Below are positions 7,945 through 15,790 of a stretch of DNA of 64,000 nt, one piece after another. Both the position numbers and the translations under genes were made by a program. The DNA lies in the NCBI GenBank assembly GCA_964648795.1, contig CAZYMB010000003.1, positions 122,565 through 186,564 on the forward strand, given 5' to 3'. The DNA is from JAHDDW01 sp964648795 (GTDB lineage: Bacteria > Actinomycetota > Acidimicrobiia > Acidimicrobiales > SZUA-35). Numbering within the stretch: the first letter of the stretch is position 1; every line of letters begins with the position of its first letter. The notes under the pieces are model-generated. The model saw only the letters and a list, made by a program, of their open reading frames with translations, searched no databases and was not told where the DNA came from.

Positions 7945-9090
7945 CTACCCGTTCTGAGGGTTTGGTTGTGTCAAGGCAATGCCAATTAGGTCTGCAGCTT
8001 TTGACACAGAATAGCCCTGCTCTGCTTGAGCAACGATGGCAGCAACTGCCGCTGGCATATCTAAGTCGTTGTCAAGATGAGCGCCCACCACATCGTAAAG
8101 TTCATCTTCTTTTTCTGGGTTAGATGCCTGCTCCCATAGCTTTATGTCAGCAACTGACTGCTCGAGAAGCGTTCTATCCCAATCCCACTCTTGTCGATAA
8201 TGATTGCGAGATGATGCAAGTCGAATAGCTCTCGGGTCATAAGACTCTCGAAGTTCTCCAACAAAGTCCATGTTGCCAAGTGACTTGCTCATTTTCTCGC
8301 CATCCATGCGAACCATTGCTTGGTGCATCCAAATATTTACAAAGTCGTTGCCTGTAACAGCTTTTGTCTGAGCGAGCTCGCATTCATGATGCGGAAACAA
8401 TAAGTCTGCTCCTCCACCGTGGATATCGATTGTGTTGCCGAGTTCTCGTTGAGCAAGCACAGAACATTCAATATGCCAGCCTGGCCTGCCGGGACCCCAC
8501 GGTGATTCCCACGTAGGTTCACCAGGCTTAGCTGCTTGCCACAAGATAAAGTCCAAAGGGTTTCGCTTTCGCTCATCGTCTGGAAAGCCGCCACGTTCGG
8601 CAGCAAGCGCAAGCATCTCTTTTTCGGAGTATCCACTAAGGCTTCCAAATTCTTCCCACTTCGAAGTATCAAAGAAAACAGTTCCATCGACCTCATAGCC
8701 GTGGCCTGATTCGATCGCTTTGGAGCTAAATTCAACTATCTCGGCAATCGCTGAAGTTGCCAGAGGTTCGCTCCAACTTTCTAAAACATTCAGTGCCTTT
8801 AGGTCCTCGTTAAGTTTGTGCGTCTCAGAATTAACGAGTTCACGGTAATCAATCCCGATTTCTTTGGCTTTACGCAATATGTCATCGTCAATATCTGTGA
8901 CGTTGCGAACAAGACGTGTTTCGTGGCCAAGACTGCGTAGGCGGCGTTGCAAGATATCAAAGGTAAGAAATACTGCTGCGTGGCCAATATGGGTTGAGTC
9001 ATAGGGGGTGATACCGCAGGTATAGATAGTAACCACTCCGTCAGGAACGAACTCCACGAGCTTGTCGGATCCAGAATCGTATAGTTGCAT
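7945..9090 (-). CDS. mshC: Cysteine:glucosaminyl-inositol ligase MshC (mycothiol biosynthesis)
   Basis: MshC ligates cysteine to GlcN-inositol in mycothiol synthesis and is a paralogue of cysteinyl-tRNA synthetase. The features are CGITPYDSTHIGHA near the N-terminus (the TPYD-x-x-H-x-GH form is characteristic of MshC rather than CysS), zinc ligands from that Cys, the Cys in WHIECSVLAQRELG and FPHHECE, and KMSKSLGN. There is no long C-terminal anticodon-binding part, and about 381 residues is slightly short for MshC. Two in-frame ATGs lie at 9096 and 9090. I chose 9090 because TAGGAT lies exactly six bases upstream of it and would overlap the transcript of the longer form. It is divergent from fabI, with promoters for both in about 40 bases. 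Confidence 0.88.
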   Translation of the reverse strand: MQLYDSGSDKLVEFVPDGVVTIYTCGITPYDSTHIGHAAVFLTFDILQRRLRSLGHETRLVRNVTDIDDDILRKAKEIGIDYRELVNSETHKLNEDLKALNVLESWSEPLATSAIAEIVEFSSKAIESGHGYEVDGTVFFDTSKWEEFGSLSGYSEKEMLALAAERGGFPDDERKRNPLDFILWQAAKPGEPTWESPWGPGRPGWHIECSVLAQRELGNTIDIHGGGADLLFPHHECELAQTKAVTGNDFVNIWMHQAMVRMDGEKMSKSLGNMDFVGELRESYDPRAIRLASSRNHYRQEWDWDRTLLEQSVADIKLWEQASNPEKEDELYDVVGAHLDNDLDMPAAVAAIVAQAEQGYSVSKAADLIGIALTQPNPQNG

Positions 9091-9096
9091 ATACAT

Positions 9097-9102
9097 ATCC
9101 TA
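9097..9102 (-). promoter_or_regulatory. -10 element TAGGAT, leaderless geometry, for mshC
   Basis: TAGGAT on the minus strand is followed by six bases and the second in-frame ATG (9090) of mshC. It is part of a short divergent promoter region shared with fabI. Confidence 0.45.
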
Positions 9103-9116
9103 GCGATCCAACCCGG

Positions 9117-9122
9117 TAGAGT
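9117..9122 (+). promoter_or_regulatory. Possible -10 element TAGAGT for fabI
   Basis: TAGAGT lies eight bases upstream of the fabI ATG, so transcription would start at or next to the start codon. The spacing is two bases longer than in the best leaderless candidates. A weak SD-like GGTAGAG overlaps it, so either reading is possible. Confidence 0.3.
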
Positions 9123-9130
9123 GTTTAACT

Positions 9131-9898
9131 ATGGCAATACTTGAAGGCAAAAAGCTACTAATTACAGGCGTCTTAACTGACGATTCGATCGCATATGGCG
9201 TTGCGCAACATGCAATTGAACAAGGCGCAGAGATACTACTAACCGGATTTGGCAGAGGACTACGCCTCACTGAACGTACAGCTAAGAAGCTATCGGCCGA
9301 GGTTCAAGTGGCTGAACTCGACATCACTAACGCTGAACATGTCGACAATGTAGCCACTTTGATCACCGACACTTGGGGCCACCTTGATGGGGCACTGCAC
9401 TCTATTGGATTTGCTCCGGCAGACTGTTTAGGAGAAGATTTCTTTGCTCCAAGTTGGGACGATGTTTCAACAGCATTGGAAGTTTCGACTTATTCTTACC
9501 GTGCCTTGGCAGATCTGGTCACTCCCCTGATGAGCAATGGCGGATCAATCGTTGGGCTTACGTTCGACGCAACTGTTGCTTGGCCAGCGTACAACTGGAT
9601 GGGTGTAGCTAAGGCTGGACTCGAGTCACTCAACCGTTATCTAGCTCTCAACCTTGGTGAACAAAACATTCGCACCAACCTAGTTGCAGCTGGACCGATT
9701 AAATCGATTGCAGCTAAATCAATCCCCGGTTTTGCAGAGTTCGAGGATGCTTGGACTAAACGTGCCCCACTAGGTTGGGACGTTACCAACGCCGACAGCG
9801 TAGCTAAAGCATGTGCAGTTCTATTGTCTGACTGGTTCGATCAGACAACAGGATCTATCGTTCATGTCGATGGCGGTTACCACTCAGTTGGCGCTTAA
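9131..9898 (+). CDS. fabI: Enoyl-[acyl-carrier-protein] reductase, InhA/FabI type
   Basis: This 255-residue short-chain reductase catalyses the last step of each fatty-acid elongation cycle (NADH-dependent enoyl-ACP reduction). It has the FabI N-terminus (GKKLLITGVLTDDSIAYGVA), the SIG motif at 91-93 near the nicotinamide, Tyr154 and Lys161 in YNWMGVAK (the Y-x6-K catalytic pair), and AAGPIKS before the substrate loop. The substrate loop and PAYNWM segment are more like mycobacterial InhA than E. coli FabI. It is divergent from mshC. Its stop overlaps that of the convergent M23 gene by four bases. Confidence 0.93.
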   Translation: MAILEGKKLLITGVLTDDSIAYGVAQHAIEQGAEILLTGFGRGLRLTERTAKKLSAEVQVAELDITNAEHVDNVATLITDTWGHLDGALHSIGFAPADCLGEDFFAPSWDDVSTALEVSTYSYRALADLVTPLMSNGGSIVGLTFDATVAWPAYNWMGVAKAGLESLNRYLALNLGEQNIRTNLVAAGPIKSIAAKSIPGFAEFEDAWTKRAPLGWDVTNADSVAKACAVLLSDWFDQTTGSIVHVDGGYHSVGA

Positions 9899-11094
9899 CC
9901 CCGCCAGTTAACCGAGGCATCAACACCAGAACAGACCACTCCGGACTCTGGAGTTGGGTTAACTGGGGCTGCACCACGTCCACCAGGGCGAATTTCGAAA
10001 TGTAGGTGTGGCGGAGTGAACTGGGCGTTACCAGTCTTGCCTACATAACCAATAATTTCGCCTGCGGAGACTCGACGTGAAGTTCCTTCGAATGAATCAA
10101 GGTGAGCACCATAATAGTAGACACCGTTGTCAGCGGTTAAACGGAAGATGTTTCCACCAATATTTCCACCCCAAACCAGCTCGACTTGACCACTCGCTGG
10201 GGCTGCAATCGGTACACCAACGTTTGCCAGGATGTCTATGCCGTCATGGGTTCGCCCGCTAGAGCGTGGTGCGCCATAAGAGTCGATTGCGTTATGTGGG
10301 CCAGCGACGGGACATGTTGCAAGATATGTTGCGCCAGAAACAAGGTTTGCTGAAGGAGGTGCCGATACAGTATCTTCGGCAAGTTCATCAGCGGTTTCAT
10401 CGATTACCTCAACAGGAGGCTCCGTTGATTCCTCAGCTGCAACTTGCGCAACAGTAATTGTTCGAGAGATCCCGTCACGGCCACGCTGAAAGATGGCTCG
10501 CTGGTTGGCTCGGCTAAGACTAAGTCTCTCTGACTGGAGCGCACGCTCTGCGGTTGTGATTCTGGTCTCAAGCTCGGCCGACGCACTGTTTAACAAAACA
10601 GCCCTTGACTCTGTTAATTCAATGCCCCGCTGTAGATCATTGATGCGTTCAACGGCTACCTCATCTTGAGTAATGACTTCACCACTAATAAATCGTGCTC
10701 TTAGTTCAGCATTAGGAGCACGATCAGAACCAGTGTTCAATTCAGAGTTTATAAAACCTTCAACAACGGGCGCCGCAAGATCGTTCATTTCAGCAAGCAG
10801 TTCTGCTTTGAACTGTTCGATCGAAGACTCAACAGATTCCAGCTCGCTACTGTTCGATGCAATTATGCTCTGCGCTTCTAACAGGTCGCTGGACAGTGCT
10901 GTAATTAGCTCTTCAGATTCACCGGCTGATCGCAACCTAGTTGCCGAACTACGATTTGGTTCTACGTCTGTAGCTTCTTGTGCAGCCGCAACTCCATTTG
11001 GCACCAGAATGATGGCGCCAAGCAACGACACTATTGTCGCCCTAATAGTCCACTTGATGACCCGCACATCTAAATTATAGACGAGGTACCTCAT
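9895..11094 (-). CDS. Secreted M23 (LytM-type) peptidase with coiled coil
   Basis: The 399-residue protein has an N-terminal signal or anchor segment ending near AAAQE, a helical coiled-coil region (about residues 55-220) and a C-terminal M23 domain. The zinc site is complete: His/Asp in THDGIDI and the HxH of PPHLHFEIRP. It probably cuts, or helps activate cutting of, peptidoglycan cross-bridges during growth or division. The ATG at 11094 gives an unusual N-terminus. A GTG at 11067 directly before the hydrophobic segment is a reasonable alternative start. It converges on fabI with a four-base stop overlap. A second M23 gene lies beyond two transporter genes. Confidence 0.87.
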   Translation of the reverse strand: MRYLVYNLDVRVIKWTIRATIVSLLGAIILVPNGVAAAQEATDVEPNRSSATRLRSAGESEELITALSSDLLEAQSIIASNSSELESVESSIEQFKAELLAEMNDLAAPVVEGFINSELNTGSDRAPNAELRARFISGEVITQDEVAVERINDLQRGIELTESRAVLLNSASAELETRITTAERALQSERLSLSRANQRAIFQRGRDGISRTITVAQVAAEESTEPPVEVIDETADELAEDTVSAPPSANLVSGATYLATCPVAGPHNAIDSYGAPRSSGRTHDGIDILANVGVPIAAPASGQVELVWGGNIGGNIFRLTADNGVYYYGAHLDSFEGTSRRVSAGEIIGYVGKTGNAQFTPPHLHFEIRPGGRGAAPVNPTPESGVVCSGVDASVNWRG

Positions 11095-11145
11095 GTAAAC
11101 ACATAGCTTAGCCCGCTGTTTGAGCAGCTGATGCTACTTAGAAGA

Positions 11146-12210
11146 TTATGCAGCCGCCGAAATGCTCGAGGAAACCAGCTCTTGCATTAGCTCTTCAATT
11201 GAGACGATGCCTAGTGTTTCCGCGCCATTATTAACAACTGCAATTGGCCTCTTTAACTTACGCATGGTTCGTAGTGTTTCGATCATCGACTTTTCAGAGC
11301 CTATAACAGCCATCTGTCTAACCAAGTTTGTAGGGAACGCTGAGCGGTACCCTTCGTCTTCTATTTTGAGAATATCTCGAGCGTGTACGTAGCCAATAAT
11401 TTCGTTACCAGCAGCGGAGGTAATTGGAACTCTTACCTGACCCGTCTTGGCGAAGATCTGCTCTAAGTGTGAAGTGGTTACCCCAAGTTTGGCAGTCGCC
11501 ATGTCTTCGAGGCTTTTAGTTGCTTGTTCAACAGGAGCAACGGAGAACTCGATTACGTCTTGGATGAGTGCGCCATCATCAGAATCAATGGCGCCCTCTT
11601 CGGTACTCAGCGTTACCAGTCGTGATAGTTCTTGCGCTGTATGGGTTGTATGAATTTCGTCCTTAGGTTCAACTCCAAGAGCTCGGACCCCGAGGTTGGC
11701 TAGAGTGTTGAGTAGGATTGCGAATGGTCTAAATATAAATAGATGGACACGGTAAGGAATAGCAAGCCAACGCATGGTCTGAGCTGGAGCAGTCAACGCA
11801 ATGTTCTTTGGCACCATTTCACCAAGTACCAGATGCAAGAATGTGAAGACCGAAAGCGAGACAGCTACGCCGATGATGACTGTAGTCTCTTCAGAAAATG
11901 TTGTGCCAAGAAGTGCTTCGATGATCGACTCGAAAGCTGGTTCACCAAGGCGACCAAGAGCTAGCGATGCAATAGTGATACCCAGCTGAGCGCCAGCTAG
12001 TTGCATTGAAAGGTCACTCATTGCACTAAGGCTTATTTTGTCGACTCGACTGCCTTCAGCTGCACCTTCTTCGAAGTCGTTCCTCTTGGCTGCAAGAATT
12101 GCGAACTCATAGGCAACATAAATACCGTTTAGAACTATCAAGAAAGCTGACGCAATAAGCGCTATCGAAACTACTGTCCAGTTAATTGGACCTGAAGCTA
12201 TGAGGTTCAT
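11146..12210 (-). CDS. DUF21/CNNM membrane transporter-like protein with CBS pair
   Basis: This 354-residue protein has an N-terminal DUF21 (CNNM/CorC-type) membrane domain with the conserved LAGAQLGITIASLALGRLGEP and LHLVLGEMVPKN segments. A CBS-pair region follows (about residues 205-345), and there is no C-terminal CorC_HlyC domain. Family members are linked to magnesium or other cation export. Its start overlaps the stop of the upstream paralogue by four bases (ATGA), so the two are likely translated together and may form a heteromer. Confidence 0.88.
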   Translation of the reverse strand: MNLIASGPINWTVVSIALIASAFLIVLNGIYVAYEFAILAAKRNDFEEGAAEGSRVDKISLSAMSDLSMQLAGAQLGITIASLALGRLGEPAFESIIEALLGTTFSEETTVIIGVAVSLSVFTFLHLVLGEMVPKNIALTAPAQTMRWLAIPYRVHLFIFRPFAILLNTLANLGVRALGVEPKDEIHTTHTAQELSRLVTLSTEEGAIDSDDGALIQDVIEFSVAPVEQATKSLEDMATAKLGVTTSHLEQIFAKTGQVRVPITSAAGNEIIGYVHARDILKIEDEGYRSAFPTNLVRQMAVIGSEKSMIETLRTMRKLKRPIAVVNNGAETLGIVSIEELMQELVSSSISAAA

Positions 12211-13526
12211 GGAGTTTCCTCCTCAACTGGCATAACCAAGTCAATGGCAGAAATTCTTCGTCCATCAAGCTCGGCGACAGTGAGTTCCCAGCCTTCATAG
12301 TTAACTGATGATCCGACTTCTGCCATGTTCTGGAACTGGGCTAAGAAGAAACCGGCAATAGTCTCATACGGCCCCTCAGGAATCTTAAACCCAACTGACT
12401 CTTCGACTTCATCTGGATGGAGTGAGCCGGCAACACTATAACGCCCCTCGCCTAGCGCCCTTGTAAGATGCACGCCGTCGTCATGCTCGTCACTGATGTC
12501 GCCCAAGATTTCTTCTAGTACATCTTCGAACGTGAGGATGCCTTCAGTGCCACCGTGTTCATCAAAAACGATTGCTAGCTCAGTGCCAGCTTCGTTAAAG
12601 TCGACAATTAGCTCTATAAGTTCCTTTGTTTCTGGGACTACTAGCGGTGGCGACATTACTTGAGCCAGTGTGGTCGTTGACCGGTCCGAGAATGGAACAG
12701 TAAATGTGTCAGCAACTTTGACCTGGCCCACTACAGCGTCAACGTCAGATTCTGTAACCGGATACCTAGAGAAGCCATGCTCTCTCGCTAGAACGAGAAA
12801 GTCTGTAATCGTTGTGTCTTTGTCAATGTGACGTATATCGAGGCGTGGAGTTAGAGCATCTGCACAAGTCTTGTCCCCGAACTTAACTGTTCGACCTAAC
12901 AGAAGCTTTGTATCATCGGCTAGACCTTCAACGTCTCCCGGTTCACTTTGGCTAGATTCACTTCGGGCCAAATACGAGATATCAGCCAAGTCCATTACTT
13001 CTGAAAGTTCTTCTTTAGGTTCAAGCCCAAGCATTCGTACGATCATGTTTGCGGTGCCATTGAAGACAACGATAAATGGGGTCATCGCTCCATTGACGAC
13101 CCCCGCTACCGGACTGAGTAACTTAGAAACTCTCTCGGGGCCGGCAATAGCCAAGTTCTTTGGAATCAACTCGCCAAGAACCATCTGGAAGATCGTCGCT
13201 ACTAGCAATGAGAAAATTATGGATGCGCCATCAGACTGCAAAAACCCGACTCGAGAGATAATAGGCTCTAGTAAGTTTCTGACTACTCGATCAGACAAGA
13301 TACCGAGCACCAACGATGTAACTGTAATTCCAAGCTGAGCACCAGAGAGATGGAACGATAACTTCTTTAATGCTTTGACAGCCGACTTAGCTGCCCAGTT
13401 GCCGTTCGACGCCTCTGTCTGGAGTTTAGTTTTATCCGAGGCAACCAACGCAAATTCGAGTGCCACGAAAAACGCATTACCGGCTATGAGAGCCAAAATT
13501 ATGACGAGTGCAATTACCACTGACAT
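12207..13526 (-). CDS. DUF21/CNNM-CBS-CorC_HlyC transporter-like protein
   Basis: This 439-residue paralogue of the next gene contains a DUF21 domain (LSGAQLGITVTSLVLGILSD and VLGELIPKNLAIAGP), a CBS pair with LTPRLDIRHID and HGFSRYPVTE, and a C-terminal CorC_HlyC domain (DEHGGTEGILTFEDVLEEI and the following IAGFFLAQF region). These proteins are usually annotated hemolysin-like and act in divalent-cation efflux. It lies seven bases after an M23 peptidase gene and overlaps its smaller paralogue by four bases. Confidence 0.9.
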   Translation of the reverse strand: MSVVIALVIILALIAGNAFFVALEFALVASDKTKLQTEASNGNWAAKSAVKALKKLSFHLSGAQLGITVTSLVLGILSDRVVRNLLEPIISRVGFLQSDGASIIFSLLVATIFQMVLGELIPKNLAIAGPERVSKLLSPVAGVVNGAMTPFIVVFNGTANMIVRMLGLEPKEELSEVMDLADISYLARSESSQSEPGDVEGLADDTKLLLGRTVKFGDKTCADALTPRLDIRHIDKDTTITDFLVLAREHGFSRYPVTESDVDAVVGQVKVADTFTVPFSDRSTTTLAQVMSPPLVVPETKELIELIVDFNEAGTELAIVFDEHGGTEGILTFEDVLEEILGDISDEHDDGVHLTRALGEGRYSVAGSLHPDEVEESVGFKIPEGPYETIAGFFLAQFQNMAEVGSSVNYEGWELTVAELDGRRISAIDLVMPVEEETP

Positions 13527-13533
13527 TAGAGTC

Positions 13534-14937
13534 TCAGCTTACTTCAGAACCCTCTACTGCTGGTGCAGCAGGGCTGATAGCGTTTCTCAGCGGTTGGTGG
13601 ATGGGCTCTGGGCTAAAGCCATTGATCTGCAACTGCTGTTCAGTTCTAACGACACTTGCAAGTAGGGGGAACGGGTTAACTGGGCGAGCGCCATTCGGAT
13701 GAAGTTCCATATGTGTATGAGGTGGAGTTCCAACAGCGTTACCAGAGTCGCCAACGTACCCAATTAGGTCACCGGCTTCGACACGTTGCCCATTTTGTAA
13801 TCCTGGGGCAAATTCTTCTAAGTGCGCAAAGTACCAATCGACCCCACTATCACCGGTGAGCCATAACTTTTTACCACCAAGACGAGCAACACCAACACGG
13901 TTAACGACACCAGATTCGGTTGCGACCAAAGGAGTTCCTCGAGGCGCAAAGATGTCGATACCTTCATGCCAGTGAGAGTCCGGGGTTCCCGGGGCCCGAG
14001 GGAAACCGTAAGAGTCGATTAGCGGAAGGCTGACTGTGCCCGAGATTGGGAAGACCACACCGCTAATGAAAACTTCACTGCCGGCAGAGAATGCCTCGAA
14101 CTCGATCAGTGCCTGATCTCTAGCAACACGAGAGAAAAATACAGCTTCAGAGGCAGACTCGATCAGATTCGCCAATTTCTCTGTCTCGGTCACTATTAAT
14201 TGAGCTTCGGCATCGATTTGAGAGCGGGCTGCGTTATATCTCTCTACCTCACGAGAATCAAACTCGATGATTGTCGCTATTTTGTTTCGTTCAACAAGTT
14301 CTTCAACACTCGGACCATTGCCCGGCACACCAGCATCTAAGTCTTGCCTATTGAACAAGAAGTCTGCAATCGCTCGGTCTTCGGTGGTTTGGCGAATGCG
14401 TTCGGCTTCTTCGATAAGAAATGCAGAATCACGATCAAGTTGTGCAACTTCAGCCTCTAAACTTTTGTGCTTTAACCGTAGGTCTCTAACGATATTGATT
14501 GCAGCACTGTAGTCGGCATCGGCTACTTCGAGAACGCTGCGAGCATCCTCAACTTCATCTACCAAAACCTGAGGCGGTTGATACTGAGGCTGAGAAGAAT
14601 ACGACTCTGCCTCGATAGCTTCTTCACCATCAGCGTTAGGGTCGACAATTTCAGCACCGGTTGGATCATCTCCACTACCAACGTTTGCAAGTGGATCAAC
14701 AAAGCCCTCTTGCGGAGTTCGCCCAACTGATTGGGTCGTAGTCGTCGTTGCTTCACCCTCTACTGTTGTAGAAGGTAGCGCTGCATCGGATGCCGAGCCT
14801 GACGGATCGCCATTTGTAGTTGTTGCAACCGAAGTCGTTGACGTTGCATCTGATGCATCGTTAGATTGTGCTCCAGCGGGAACTGCGAGCAGTGATAAAA
14901 ATAGAATTAAGATGGCCACGCCTACTGATTTCAACAT
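13534..14937 (-). CDS. Secreted M23 (LytM-type) peptidase with Thr-rich linker and coiled coil
   Basis: The 467-residue protein starts with a signal peptide (cleavage likely after PAGAQS, about residue 25). A Ser/Thr/acidic linker to about residue 120 and a coiled coil from about 125 to 275 follow. The C-terminal M23 domain has complete zinc ligands (WHEGIDIFAPRGT and PPHTHMELHPNG). It resembles the other LytM-type gene at 9895-11094 in layout but has a longer, probably glycosylated or wall-spanning linker. It is the first gene of a block with the two DUF21 transporters and probably acts in cell-wall remodelling outside the membrane. Confidence 0.88.
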   Translation of the reverse strand: MLKSVGVAILILFLSLLAVPAGAQSNDASDATSTTSVATTTNGDPSGSASDAALPSTTVEGEATTTTTQSVGRTPQEGFVDPLANVGSGDDPTGAEIVDPNADGEEAIEAESYSSQPQYQPPQVLVDEVEDARSVLEVADADYSAAINIVRDLRLKHKSLEAEVAQLDRDSAFLIEEAERIRQTTEDRAIADFLFNRQDLDAGVPGNGPSVEELVERNKIATIIEFDSREVERYNAARSQIDAEAQLIVTETEKLANLIESASEAVFFSRVARDQALIEFEAFSAGSEVFISGVVFPISGTVSLPLIDSYGFPRAPGTPDSHWHEGIDIFAPRGTPLVATESGVVNRVGVARLGGKKLWLTGDSGVDWYFAHLEEFAPGLQNGQRVEAGDLIGYVGDSGNAVGTPPHTHMELHPNGARPVNPFPLLASVVRTEQQLQINGFSPEPIHQPLRNAISPAAPAVEGSEVS

Positions 14938-15014
14938 CGTGTATTCAATCGGCTAAATAGGTCCATTTGTTAGGCCAAAAGTCCTATTAGCTAAATACCT
15001 TTATAAGGCCAGTC

Positions 15015-15773
15015 TCAGCCATTAGCGAGGTGGACATCTCCAGCAGCGAAACTAGCCAACCCAGACTCTGATAGATCGACCAGCAGCGCTCCCGATTCTT
15101 CGATACCGACTGCGGTGCCACTAATTTCGGTTCCGTCCGCTCCCACTCCGCTAACTTGTTTACCAATAAGCACGCATTGTTTCTCATAGGCCTGCGCAAC
15201 AACCCCACTTGGAACCGACTCCGCCCAAGTAAGTTTTGAATCGATCGCTGCTAGAACTCCTGTCGCAAGTTCATCGACCGAGGGTGGGGTCCCAAATTCA
15301 GCAAAGCTAGTTGCAGAGACTCCTTCGATCTTCGGTGTGACCCGGTTCATTCCGGTACCGATCACAACCCAAGTCTCGTCACCTCGAGTTCTAGCTTCAA
15401 CCAAAATACCTGCAAGCTTGTGACCATCAATAAGTAGATCGTTGGGCCACTTAAGCTCGACCTCTTCTTCAATATAAGAACTGGCGACTTCGGCTAATGC
15501 CATTCCAGCTAGCAATGGGATAAGACCAAGCTCTAACGTCGTATTGGCGAACATAGAAGACATCAGTAATGAGTTGCCGGGTTCGTCAACCCAGGTTCTA
15601 CTCTGTCGACCACGCCCCTTCGATTGATGCAACGCCACCATGGCTTGCGCATCATTGTCTGATTCAAAGCACTTCTCGAGAAGCACTGAATTAGTCGAAG
15701 TGACCTCATCGAACACCGTAATTCGATGAAATCTCGAGTTTTTACCCGCTTTGAGTACTCTTAGCTGCTCCAC
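15015..15773 (-). CDS. birA: Biotin-protein ligase BirA (monofunctional)
   Basis: BirA activates biotin with ATP and attaches it to the lysine of biotin carboxyl carrier domains. The catalytic features are GRGRQSRTW at about 54-62, KWPNDLL at 109-115 and KLAGILVE at 120-127, followed by a C-terminal SH3-like part. There is no N-terminal helix-turn-helix, so it is not a repressor. Two consecutive GTG codons (15776 and 15773) can start the frame. The second lies six bases from a -10 element. It is divergent from the biotin-containing carboxylase gene, its likely substrate, with only about 14 bases between them. Confidence 0.92.
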   Translation of the reverse strand: MEQLRVLKAGKNSRFHRITVFDEVTSTNSVLLEKCFESDNDAQAMVALHQSKGRGRQSRTWVDEPGNSLLMSSMFANTTLELGLIPLLAGMALAEVASSYIEEEVELKWPNDLLIDGHKLAGILVEARTRGDETWVVIGTGMNRVTPKIEGVSATSFAEFGTPPSVDELATGVLAAIDSKLTWAESVPSGVVAQAYEKQCVLIGKQVSGVGADGTEISGTAVGIEESGALLVDLSESGLASFAAGDVHLANG

Positions 15774-15776
15774 CAC

Positions 15777-15790
15777 TCTAGATTAGTCAC
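15777..15790. promoter_or_regulatory. Bidirectional promoter with overlapping opposed -10 elements (birA / carboxylase)
   Basis: The 14-base gap holds TAGATT on the plus strand (15779-15784), six bases before the GTG of the carboxylase. On the minus strand TAATCT (15785-15780) lies six bases before the second GTG of birA. The two -10 hexamers share five base pairs, and the predicted start sites are 18 bases apart. Any upstream promoter contacts must lie inside the opposing coding sequence. Both transcripts would be leaderless. Confidence 0.55.
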
